Assembly (NCBI GenBank): GCA_017860455.1
Contig: JAGDMF010000021.1
Span: forward strand, 1 to 36,424
DNA from: Bacteroidota bacterium
GTDB taxonomy: Bacteria; Bacteroidota; Bacteroidia; Bacteroidales; WCHB1-69
Reading direction: 5' to 3'
Length of the DNA: 36,424 bases
In this document: one piece after another, positions 6,563-15,800 of the stretch
Layout of the letters: each line of letters opens with the position of its first letter
How positions within the stretch are numbered: the stretch's first letter is position 1
Translations under genes and position numbers: made by a program
The notes under the pieces: model-generated
The model's database searches: none
Told to the model about the DNA's origin: nothing
The model's input: the letters and a program-made list of their open reading frames with translations, nothing else

Positions 6563-7539
6563 TATTTTTCAGCGTAAATAACGGCTAATACAGTTTTTCC
6601 TACCACATCCAATGTTTTAGCATCAATATTGGACATATTATCTGCGGAAGTGTGCCAGGTATAAGTAAATCCGGTCCCGGTAGAGTTATCCTGATGGATG
6701 ATATCAACCATAGGAATTCCGGTTAATTTGTTAACATAAAGGTGGTCGTCAATCAACGGGTTGGAAGGTTCATTGATAAAAAAGTCATGAAAACCTAAAC
6801 GGTGAGCTTTTCCCCAAATTTTTTGAACAATAGGCTGCGCATATTGAATAGAAACACCCTCCTGATAAAATTTAGCACCTGTGCCACCTACCATATCGAG
6901 TAAAATGCCATAATCTGCCTTATAGTTAAGTACATGAGGGTTTTTAGCCCAATATTGAGATCCGAGGCACCACCAATCACCTTCCACTTGAGTTCCGGAT
7001 GGGGTTCCCCAGTCTTCGGAATCAAAGAAAATGATATCAATACCAATTTCCGGATTTTTGACAGCTAATTGTCTGGCAATCTCTAATAAAATGCCCACAC
7101 CACTAGCTCCATCATTCGCCCCATCAATCGGTTTTGTTCTGTTTAAAGGGTTAGCATCATGATCAGCAACGGGTCTTGAATCCCAGTGTGCTGCTAATAA
7201 TACTCTTTTGGTTTTGTTCATACCAAAAGATCCAATAATATTTCTCGATTTCAATTTTTTCCCATCATACGTGATTGCAGTGAATGGTTGAATATAAACC
7301 GTATCGCAATAAGATTTCAATGTTGAGATTAGATAGTCGCCACATTGAATATGAGCGTCTGTATTAGGCACACGTGGTCCGAATTTAACCTGATTACTGA
7401 CAAAAGAAAATGCCGAATCGGCACTGAAAACAGGTGCCGATTCGTATTGTTGTTCTGAAGTAGTATTGTTTGATGTTTTGTCTTTGCAACTGACTACTAA
7501 TAGGGCTATTATTAGTAAAGCCAATAGGTCTCTTTTCAT
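6562..7539 (-). CDS. M28-family lipoprotein, probable glutaminyl-peptide cyclotransferase
   Basis: This 325-residue protein starts with a lipoprotein signal (MKRDLLALL to VVSC, lipidated Cys at about 17), placing it in the periplasm on a membrane. The body is a single-zinc M28 fold: AAHWDSRPVADHD, GANDGASGVGILLEIAR, FFDSEDWG and the late HQDNSTG with a downstream HTSADN. The short zinc set and the AHWDSRP and HQDNS segments fit bacterial QC-type cyclases better than true aminopeptidases. These enzymes convert N-terminal Gln to pyroglutamate. The cargo gene upstream ends 14 bases before this gene and its mature protein should begin with Gln. An aminopeptidase role is the main alternative. Confidence 0.8.
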   Translation of the reverse strand: MKRDLLALLIIALLVVSCKDKTSNNTTSEQQYESAPVFSADSAFSFVSNQVKFGPRVPNTDAHIQCGDYLISTLKSYCDTVYIQPFTAITYDGKKLKSRNIIGSFGMNKTKRVLLAAHWDSRPVADHDANPLNRTKPIDGANDGASGVGILLEIARQLAVKNPEIGIDIIFFDSEDWGTPSGTQVEGDWWCLGSQYWAKNPHVLNYKADYGILLDMVGGTGAKFYQEGVSIQYAQPIVQKIWGKAHRLGFHDFFINEPSNPLIDDHLYVNKLTGIPMVDIIHQDNSTGTGFTYTWHTSADNMSNIDAKTLDVVGKTVLAVIYAEK

Positions 7540-7553
7540 GAAGTTGTTTTAGT

Positions 7554-9590
7554 TTATAGTACCGTTATTGTTCCTCTCTTCATGGTTTCAATACCACGAT
7601 TATCTACAATAATGAGAATATATTGATATACGACATTAAGAGGGAGTTGTCCATACACATCACCACACCATTTAAAATTCTTATTGTATGTTTTATAAAC
7701 AACCTGACCAAATCTGTCAAAAATAGTTAACTCAATATGATCAATAAGATTAGCAGCATACAATTCTACACAATCGTTTAATCCATTTTTATCAGAAGGA
7801 GTAATAGCTGTAGGAATATAAATGGGGGGTTCACAAGCAAGGATTTTTTTAAAAGAGCTGGCATTACAACCGTTTTCATCTGTAACAGTTACACTATAAG
7901 TACCATGTTCTGTAATGATAATAGATTGGTTTGTTTCATCATTACTCCATAAATAGGTAACGTTTTCCGGGTCTGCCAGAGCTTGAAGTTCAGCAGAAAA
8001 AGTTTCACAATAATCCTGATATTGCTCAATTCGTACTGAAGGTTTGTCAATTTCTAAAGTAACAGTAACAATACTATCACAACCATTCCAGGCAGCATTT
8101 GGATATGTTACTTCATAATTTCCGGGAACTGTCCACGAATAAACATCATTAGGCCCCATTAATGGGTCAGTGTAAACATAAGGTAATTTTTCTTCACAAG
8201 TAGATACAGTATCGGTTGTTATCATAGGAATACTAGGTGTTAATTCAATGGTAATTGGTTGACTGTCATTTGAACCCGCATTGCAAACACTATCAGCATC
8301 CCAAATAGTTAAAGATACATTATAGGGACCCGTACCATCATAATAATGGATAGGACTAATTTCGGTGGAAGTTTGACCATCTCCAAAATCCCATAAAACA
8401 TACTGAATAGGTTGATAGACATTTCCTCCATTATTAATCTTATAAATTTCACTTGTGTTTGTAAATTGAACTTTATTTGTACACTCATCAAATTGTTGTT
8501 CCCATGTAAAATTAGGGAAAAGATCATAATAGTTTACTGAAGCATTAAATTCAAATGGAGCATTCGTTTCCGAAGTCATCGTACATTTAAAAGAGGTTTC
8601 ACTGGTGTTTCTAACTCTGTTTAAATAATATTGGCCAGCAGCTTCAGCAACTTCAACATTATTGATATACCATCTATAATTTTGGAACCCTTTTGGGGCT
8701 TTTAAATACACATTGTCATCTCCACAAGCTTGAACATCAATAGTTCCTTTTAGTCCATATCCTGTGAAATAACAATACGTGTAATGGGCTTGATATATAC
8801 ATTCAGAAACGATAACTCTTAATCTAACTGTTTGACCAATATAGGGTCTTAAGTCAAAAGCCATACGTACCCAACTTGCCCAAAAAACAGGAGTTGACCC
8901 GGGGCATAAGAAACGATAACCTGGCAATAAAGGCTGACAACAAGGGTGTATAACCGGGTCTGTAGTTGTTTCGGGAATAATATAGTAGGTACTATTCAAG
9001 TAGGAACCGGTAATAAAATTTCCATTTAAATCGGTTACTTCAACTCTATATAATGCATTTTCAGTTTTATTATGATGTTGCGGTCCTTCGGTTACAAAAG
9101 AAAACCAATAAATTAAAACGTTTTGATCTTCGGTGGGGTTAAAATAATAAGTGGTTGCTGAACTTGCAGATGGATAGGAACCTGCATTTTCATCACCCAT
9201 TCTCATCACTCTTGGTATTCCGTAATTCACAGTATCCCAGTCTGATATACTTGGAAATGTGTATAAATAAACTCCCGGAACATCTTGAATACAGGCTCTG
9301 GTATCATAAGTGCCAGAGGTCATAATGTTATGGGAACTTGGACTTTGAAATCCGTTAACATGTCCTGCTAAAGTGAGAGGAACACAACTTGTTGCTGAAC
9401 GTGCTAATCCGGATGTTCCATAAGTTAGCTGGCAATATCCGTTGGTAACATTCAATTCATTCAAAGTTGCAGGTACCAAAACAGGAATCCCTTCATAAGG
9501 AACAATATTCGGAGGTAATTGTGCTTTAGCAGTTGAAAATGAAGCTAATAAAACTCCAAAAATGCATAATGTTTTTAATAATTTAATCAT
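7554..9590 (-). CDS. Secreted PKD-domain protein with type B T9SS sorting domain
   Basis: This 678-residue protein has a clear signal peptide (MIKLLKTLCIFGVLLASFSTAKA|Q). Residues 30-350 form a Tyr- and Cys-containing region I cannot assign. A PKD domain follows at about 395-450 (VLWDFGDGQTSTEISPIHYY), then Ig/SprB-like segments with VTVTLEI and TYSVTVTDENGC. The last 90 residues (YIPTAITPSDKNGLND, LTIFDRFGQVVYK, GTITVL) are the gliding-motility-associated CHU_C domain used as a type B T9SS signal. It is therefore exported and probably surface-attached, perhaps an adhesin. It is the first gene of the minus-strand operon with the QC-like lipoprotein and aspartate kinase. Confidence 0.9.
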   Translation of the reverse strand: MIKLLKTLCIFGVLLASFSTAKAQLPPNIVPYEGIPVLVPATLNELNVTNGYCQLTYGTSGLARSATSCVPLTLAGHVNGFQSPSSHNIMTSGTYDTRACIQDVPGVYLYTFPSISDWDTVNYGIPRVMRMGDENAGSYPSASSATTYYFNPTEDQNVLIYWFSFVTEGPQHHNKTENALYRVEVTDLNGNFITGSYLNSTYYIIPETTTDPVIHPCCQPLLPGYRFLCPGSTPVFWASWVRMAFDLRPYIGQTVRLRVIVSECIYQAHYTYCYFTGYGLKGTIDVQACGDDNVYLKAPKGFQNYRWYINNVEVAEAAGQYYLNRVRNTSETSFKCTMTSETNAPFEFNASVNYYDLFPNFTWEQQFDECTNKVQFTNTSEIYKINNGGNVYQPIQYVLWDFGDGQTSTEISPIHYYDGTGPYNVSLTIWDADSVCNAGSNDSQPITIELTPSIPMITTDTVSTCEEKLPYVYTDPLMGPNDVYSWTVPGNYEVTYPNAAWNGCDSIVTVTLEIDKPSVRIEQYQDYCETFSAELQALADPENVTYLWSNDETNQSIIITEHGTYSVTVTDENGCNASSFKKILACEPPIYIPTAITPSDKNGLNDCVELYAANLIDHIELTIFDRFGQVVYKTYNKNFKWCGDVYGQLPLNVVYQYILIIVDNRGIETMKRGTITVL

Positions 9591-9624
9591 AATTCACATT
9601 TTTCTTTATTAAAGAATCAATTTA

Positions 9625-9653
9625 CAAAAATAATCTTTTTTTTAATACACAAA
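9625..9653 (-). promoter_or_regulatory. Promoter of the T9SS cargo operon
   Basis: On the minus strand a TTTG (complement of 9650-9653) is followed after 17 bases by TATTTTTG (complement of 9625-9632). This is a full match to the Bacteroidota TTTG / TAnnTTTG promoter, 34 bases upstream of the ATG. Confidence 0.7.
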
Positions 9654-9720
9654 GTTTTCAATTATTTTTTATTCTAAAGAAGCATTTTTTTCTAAAATGT
9701 TGCTTTTTTATCAAAAAAAA

Positions 9721-9791
9721 ATTAGCACATTGCACATTAGCACATTAGCACATTAGCACATTAGCACATTAGCTCATTATCTCATTATCAC
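9721..9791. repeat. Octamer tandem repeat, attagcac
   Basis: There are nine units with a period of 8, one of them shortened to 7 (attgcac at 9729-9735). Five are exact attagcac. The units degrade toward the gene side (attagctc, attatctc, attatcac). The glycosyltransferase stop codon is the complement of tta at 9769-9771, inside a unit, and its last few codons are read from repeat units. Confidence 0.9.
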
Positions 9792-10707
9792 TATCCTCCA
9801 TAACTATATAATGAGGTCTTCCTTTGGCTTCATCAAAAAGGTGCCCAATATATTCTCCAATAATACCAATCACTAAAAAATTGATGCAAAACAAGCCGCT
9901 AATCAATATAACAAGAGTAGTATAACCACCTACAGGTTTATCTACAAACCACATAATTAATGAGTAAATAGCTACAACAACACTTAAAAGTCCGGAAATC
10001 AATCCACTCCATAATCCTAATTTTAAGGGGACTTTTGAAAGTGTAGATATGGCTGAAAAAGAAAGGGTTAACAATTTAAAAAAGGAATATTTGCTGGATC
10101 CCGCAACTCTCTTAGGTGCACTAAATGGTAATGTGATTTTTTTAAATCCGATCATTTGAATAAATCCTCTTATAAATCGGGTTCTTTCCCGGTATTCATT
10201 TCGTAAAAGGTGGATAATTCTTTCAGATATCATGAAAAAATCGGAAGCATTCGGTTCTAGCTTGCTATTTAACATTTTATTAGTAACCGAATAGAATAAT
10301 TGGGAAGTGCTTCTTCTGAAAAACCCACCATCATCACGATCTTCTCTTACCATATTAATAATGTCGTAACCTTCATTCATCAATGCAACCATCTTTGGAA
10401 TCATAGAAGGTGGATGTTGTAAATCAGCATCCATGCAAATAACGGCATCTCCTTTACATAAGTCAATTCCTGCCAACATAGCTGATTCGTGCCCATAATT
10501 TCTGCTGAAATGGATTGCTCTGACATGAGAATTTTCCCGAACTAATTGATTGAGGATCTCGTAACTTGAATCTGAACTGCCATCATTTATAAATAAAATT
10601 TCGTATTCATAATCAACAATTTCCAATTCAGACATGAGTGTCTTGTAAAAATGGGGTAATGATTCTTCTTCATTAAATAAGGAGACTACAATGGAAAGTT
10701 TTTTCAT
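9769..10707 (-). CDS. GT2-family glycosyltransferase, polyprenyl-phosphate type (GtrB/DPM1-like)
   Basis: The protein has 312 residues from the preferred ATG at 10707, 7 bases after the upstream stop. Longer in-frame starts at 10728 and 10752 would overlap that gene. It has the GT-A opening KLSIVVSLFNEEESLPHFY, the FINDGSSD motif and the metal-binding ICMDADLQHPP. Two C-terminal membrane helices follow (about 215-285). This layout matches enzymes that load a sugar onto undecaprenyl or dolichyl phosphate for use outside the membrane. The polytopic partner directly upstream fits such a donor-plus-transferase pair. The C-terminal residues DNEIMS are encoded by the attagcac repeat. Confidence 0.85.
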   Translation of the reverse strand: MKKLSIVVSLFNEEESLPHFYKTLMSELEIVDYEYEILFINDGSSDSSYEILNQLVRENSHVRAIHFSRNYGHESAMLAGIDLCKGDAVICMDADLQHPPSMIPKMVALMNEGYDIINMVREDRDDGGFFRRSTSQLFYSVTNKMLNSKLEPNASDFFMISERIIHLLRNEYRERTRFIRGFIQMIGFKKITLPFSAPKRVAGSSKYSFFKLLTLSFSAISTLSKVPLKLGLWSGLISGLLSVVVAIYSLIMWFVDKPVGGYTTLVILISGLFCINFLVIGIIGEYIGHLFDEAKGRPHYIVMEDSDNEIMS

Positions 10708-10714
10708 TTTTATA

Positions 10715-12736
10715 TTATTGGTATTCATTATATAAGATCCATTTGGCATCATTTTCTAAAGCTTTTTCATAACTGATTCCCGATTCTAATGCCTTTAATT
10801 GAATCGATTTTTTACTATCTATACTATTTTCTAACTTATTGCTAATCTGTTTAATCCATGCTTTTTCATACAAAACAGGATACCAACCTATCCGTTGTAA
10901 CGGTATTTGGGGAAATAAATTGTTACTTATGGTGAGCGTTCCCGGAATGATCCCATTACCTTTGATCCAAAAACTACAAATTTCAGGTTTTTTGAGAAAG
11001 TGAATATTGTTATAATGGAAATTACCGGTTTGAACCATCTTTTCCTCTTGAATGGTTAATCCAGAAATGGAATCTGTGGCAATCGCAATTCCTATTTTTT
11101 TATAGGGAGACAAATATCCTACTAAAAGAGAATCACCCCTGTTTCCCTCTATTTGTTGTTTAAGTTGATCTCCTCTTATGCACAACAGGCTAAAAGCAGC
11201 ATCGCCGGTTTTAAATGCCTGAGAAAAAGATATCAGATACACTTTGCTTGTACTGTCTCTAAAATGATTGTAAAATTCAGAATAATCAAGGTAGGAATCA
11301 ATTTTAAGTCCATAATGATCTGCAAATCCGGAAAATGGATTTCCTTGTCTTGTAATAGGCTTAGAAAAATAAGCTTTTGATTCATGCAGAGGCGCCACAT
11401 AAACAGCGGAATTTTGTCCGATCTGATGCTCCTGAAACAGATACTTCATTACTGTTATCCTTTTTTCAGCTACTTTCAAATCCTCGCAAACTTTTTCATT
11501 GATGTTTTGTGTAATTACGGTTGCAATAAAAAGAACCAAACTGATGATTCCTATGATTGAATATTGGATCCATTTATTCGTTTTACAAAACTTAACTAAT
11601 AGCAGGATAATCACCATGCACAGCACAAAAACACTAAAGTTTGAAAAGTAGGTTGTGACGTAAATGTTGGGAATTGTAGAAGTGTATTTTTCAGATAATG
11701 CTAAGGGAAGATGAGGTAAAATTGAAAATAGAAATGCAATAAATCCAATCCCTATTAACTTTATATTCTTTATCTTATTATCAGTTTTTAGGCTTAAAAC
11801 AATAAAAATTACCAACACAAAGATTCCCTTCATAAAAGCGGTTACAGATGCCTGTTTGAATGCTAATGTGAAAATATTAATGGTTTGCAAATCCTGAAGA
11901 GAATATTCCAGAAGAAAAAACTTATAATTGACCAATGAACTTAATGGATATGAGTAAATCGTTAAATTATATAAAGTTTTATAGAAAATTTCCGGAGTTA
12001 ATTCAGCGGAAAAACTATTCCCCTGATATCCGCCTGAATGAATTTTTGAATAAATAAAGTAGGTGATAATGTAAAGAAGTCCGAAAATGAAAAATGGTAA
12101 GATCTCTTTGATAAAAGTGAATCCCTTTCGCGAAGAAAAGAGCTCCTTAATTTTGTATTTGTTTAATAATAAGATACCTATGAGTAAATAAAACACCAGA
12201 TAACTTTCGTAAAAAAGGGTAGCAATACCCATGAGCAAAGAACTAAATAGGATATAGATGTATTTTTTTGATTTCCAATAAGAAAGTAGTAAATGGAGAG
12301 ATCCTAACAGAATGGAAAATGAAAATGAAAAATAGAACGGATATGCAGCTGTTGCACTATGATCTCCCGTAATTTGAAATAATGCACAAAAAAGAACGCC
12401 ACTTAGTAGTCCGATATAAAGATTGTTAAATCCTCTTTTGATCAGTAAAACAAACAATAAAAATGCTAAACAATGGGGAAAAATAAGCATGAAGTGGAAG
12501 TAAAAAGTGGAGTCGATGAGGTATGGAATTTTATAGATCCATAATGTGAATAAGAAATAAAATCTCCCTGTCCCCTGAGCAAATTGAATGGAATTTTTTA
12601 AAATGTTTTGTTTGGGCCATAACATATAACCCAAATCATCTCCGGTAACAATACCAATAGAGTTTAATGGGAAAAAAGTGATGAAAAGAAGCAGTGTCAA
12701 AACTCCCCACAACCAAATATTTTTGTTATCCTTCAT
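10715..12736 (-). CDS. Polytopic membrane protein, possible GT-C glycosyltransferase
   Basis: This 673-residue protein has about ten or more hydrophobic helices between residues 8 and 425, followed by a soluble tail of about 250 residues. An acidic pair (TGDDLGY, Asp33-Asp34) sits in the first outside loop, where GT-C enzymes carry their catalytic acid. The next gene is a GtrB-like sugar loader. From known Gtr systems I infer a GtrC-like role: moving the lipid-linked sugar to an outer polymer or protein. No family name can be given from sequence alone. Its start lies close to the divergent barrel gene and both have their own promoter boxes. Confidence 0.6.
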   Translation of the reverse strand: MKDNKNIWLWGVLTLLLFITFFPLNSIGIVTGDDLGYMLWPKQNILKNSIQFAQGTGRFYFLFTLWIYKIPYLIDSTFYFHFMLIFPHCLAFLLFVLLIKRGFNNLYIGLLSGVLFCALFQITGDHSATAAYPFYFSFSFSILLGSLHLLLSYWKSKKYIYILFSSLLMGIATLFYESYLVFYLLIGILLLNKYKIKELFSSRKGFTFIKEILPFFIFGLLYIITYFIYSKIHSGGYQGNSFSAELTPEIFYKTLYNLTIYSYPLSSLVNYKFFLLEYSLQDLQTINIFTLAFKQASVTAFMKGIFVLVIFIVLSLKTDNKIKNIKLIGIGFIAFLFSILPHLPLALSEKYTSTIPNIYVTTYFSNFSVFVLCMVIILLLVKFCKTNKWIQYSIIGIISLVLFIATVITQNINEKVCEDLKVAEKRITVMKYLFQEHQIGQNSAVYVAPLHESKAYFSKPITRQGNPFSGFADHYGLKIDSYLDYSEFYNHFRDSTSKVYLISFSQAFKTGDAAFSLLCIRGDQLKQQIEGNRGDSLLVGYLSPYKKIGIAIATDSISGLTIQEEKMVQTGNFHYNNIHFLKKPEICSFWIKGNGIIPGTLTISNNLFPQIPLQRIGWYPVLYEKAWIKQISNKLENSIDSKKSIQLKALESGISYEKALENDAKWILYNEYQ

Positions 12737-12752
12737 TCAAATACATTTTTTG

Positions 12753-12760
12753 CAAAAATA
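12753..12760 (-). promoter_or_regulatory. -7 box TATTTTTG for the membrane protein / GT2 pair
   Basis: The complement of caaaaata gives TATTTTTG, matching TAnnTTTG, 16 bases upstream of the ATG at 12736. I see no convincing -33 TTTG at normal spacing. Confidence 0.45.
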
Positions 12761-12782
12761 CACCATTTTATAAAATAATATT

Positions 12783-12790
12783 TACTTTTG
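12783..12790 (+). promoter_or_regulatory. -7 box TACTTTTG for the large barrel gene
   Basis: TACTTTTG fits TAnnTTTG and ends 23 bases before the ATG at 12814. This supports the signal-peptide start rather than the longer frame that opens at 12694 inside the divergent gene. The -33 element is not obvious. Confidence 0.5.
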
Positions 12791-12813
12791 CAAGTTATTG
12801 CTTCAAAAAGATC

Positions 12814-15800
12814 ATGAAATTGATATTTAAACATTTGATTTTGCTTGTTTTGCTCATTTTGAGTATGACATGGTCAAATGCTCAAACATCAATCCAAAAA
12901 AAAACCAGAATCATCCTTATAGATTCATCTTGTGTAAAATTAGATACTCTTTCGATTCTACCCGGAAGCTTTATGATCAACAATCTAAATCCGGAATTGT
13001 ATGAAGTTGACTATATTCAAGCCACCATTTTTTTTAAAGATTCTTCCGCTTTTGGAAAAGATATACAAATCAGTTATAGTACTTTAGATTATGATTTTTC
13101 TAAGCCTTTATACCATAAAAAGTTGGATTTGATCTCACCAAAAGGGAACACCTACCAACCGGATATTATTACTTTTCCGCTTGGGAACTTTCAGCCTTTT
13201 AGTGATAACAATACCTTAGAATCAAATGGTTCCATCGCAAGAAGTTTTTCTGTGGGGAATAATCAGGATTTTGTTCTGAACTCAGCTATGAATATTCAAC
13301 TGTCCGGGTTTTTAGCACCGGATTTGGAAATAAAAGCGAATATTACCGATAAAAATGTTCCGGTTCAACCGGAAGGGAATACTCGCATTATTCAGGATTT
13401 TGATAAAATATTTATTGAACTGAATTACAAAAACCGTTGGATTTTAACAGCAGGTGATATCGAAATTCAGAAACCATATAGTCACTTTTTGAATTTGAAC
13501 AAAAAAATAATGGGGGTTACTTTTTTTACAGATCAAAAATGGGACAAAGGAAACTCTTTCCAATCTAAAACCGGAGGTGGAATATCAAAAGGGAAATATG
13601 CAAGACAAAAATTAAATCTTCAAAATGGAAAACAAGGGCCCTATAAGCTAACCGGAAATGAATTAAATACTGTGGTGATCATTTTATCCGGATCTGAAAG
13701 GGTTTATATGGATAATAAATTGTTAACAAGAGGTTTAGATCAGGATTATACGATCGATTATAATACCGGTGAGCTCACATTTTCAGCCAAAAATCTGATC
13801 ACCACTGAAAAGGAGATCAATGTGGAATATGAATATTCTGAACTTTCTTACAGCCGATATTCTTTATACTCTTTCAACCAATTCAAAAGTGAAAAAAATT
13901 CCCGGTTACTAATTACTGTTAATTTTTTTAATGAACAGGATCTTAAAAACAATTCGATTCAGCCCACTTTAACCGATAGTATGAAATCGTTTTTAAGTAC
14001 CCTGAATGATGCAGAATTGCCTCTATATCCCGGAATTGATACCTCTTCGTTTTATCCCGGTGAGATTCTATATGTTCATAAAGACACTACCATTAACGAT
14101 TTAGTATATCAATTTTATCAATATTCAACAGATCAATCTCTAACATTGTATAGGTTAAATTTTACTTATTTAGGTGAAAACCAGGGTGATTATATTTTAA
14201 TCTCTTCCGGTGCCAATGGAAGGGTTTTTCAATGGGTTGCCCCCATTCATAATGTAAAACAAGGCAATTATGAGCCTGTTATTAAATTGGTTATGCCAAA
14301 ACTAACCCAAATGGGAACCATTGGATTACAATATGATTTATCAAAATCATTTGCCATTCAATCAGAATTTGCTTTCTCCAATTATGATCAAAATTTGTTC
14401 TCAAAACAGGATGATCAGGATAATGTAGGATATTCCTACTTGTTAAATGCTACCTATTCTAAAAAATGGAATGAAAATGATTCTATATTGAAAGCATGGA
14501 ATTGGAATAGTTCTGTAGGATACGAATTTGTAAATAAAAATTTTTATACTCCGGAACGCTACAGATCGATTGAATTTTATAAAGATTATAATTTGGATGA
14601 TCAATATTTAGCTTCTCACAATCAACATAATTTGATGTTTAATTCATCCATTTCAAATGAAAAAAGGGGAGAAACCAAATATCTTTTTAATTATTATACT
14701 ATTGAACAAGAGTTTACATCTTTTAAAAACCAGATTATTTCCAATCACAATTTTAAAAATTATTTTTTTCAAACCAATACCTCTTTCTTATTGAAAAATG
14801 ATTCCTTACACTCAAGTATTTTTTGGAGAACTTTAAGTAGCTTTTCTAAAAAATTCAGATCATTTGAGACCGGATTTATAGAACGATTTGATCGAAATAT
14901 ATTTAAAAATCTTTTATCTGATTCATTAGAAAGAAATAGTTTTCAAATCAATGAACTATCCTGGTATATTCAGAATACTGATTCAGTAAAACATAGTTAT
15001 AGGTTACAGATTAAAAATTTTCTAGAAGATAAAGTTCAAAACAACCAACTCAACAGAAATCAAATCGCGTATGAAGTGCAAACTAGCTATGAATTTCTCA
15101 TTCAGCAAAATCAATCGATTAATGGAGTAGGAACTTACAGAAAAAGTTATTTAAAAGATTCCATGAATCTATTCAATCAGGAAGATTTTTTTGTTGGAAG
15201 TCTTGAATATAAAGCACGGTTTTTTAAAAATGCGTTAGTTTTGAATACATACTATGAAGCAGGCAGTGGGGTAGAACAAAAGAAAATTTTTTCGTTTATC
15301 AAAGTTGCGGTAGGGCAGGGAACCCATATTTGGAACGATTATAATCAAAATGGTATTGAAGAATTAAATGAATTTGAAATTGCTGTTTTTCAAAATGAAG
15401 CCAATTATATTAAAATCTGGATCACATCTAATGAATATATCAATAGCTATTCCAATAGTTTTGTTCAAACCATTCAATTGAAACCGGCCCTTTTATGGGG
15501 TAACAAAAAAGGGTTTTTAAAAGTTATTTCTGGTTTTAATAATAATACGCTTGTAAGATTTTATCAGAAAAATACGCGAACCCATCTTTTAGAGGCTGTG
15601 AATCCTTTTAAAATCGATTCGCAAGATAGTTCCCTGATAACATCCAATGTTGTTGTAAATAATAATTTGACATTTAACTATTTCTCATTTTGTAGCTTTG
15701 ATTATTATTACAAATATACCAATAATAAACTTTTTCTATATTACGGACCGGAATGGAATTCAAATCAATCAAATGAAATAGTAGCAAGATTCAGAATTGG

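Noticed and set aside
9721-9791. CRISPR-like array
   Set aside because: Units are 8 bases and contiguous with no spacers; the same applies to the other short arrays. No cas genes are present.
12694-12813. Longer start for the barrel protein
   Set aside because: It would overlap the divergent gene and its promoter, and lacks a signal peptide at the true N-terminus.
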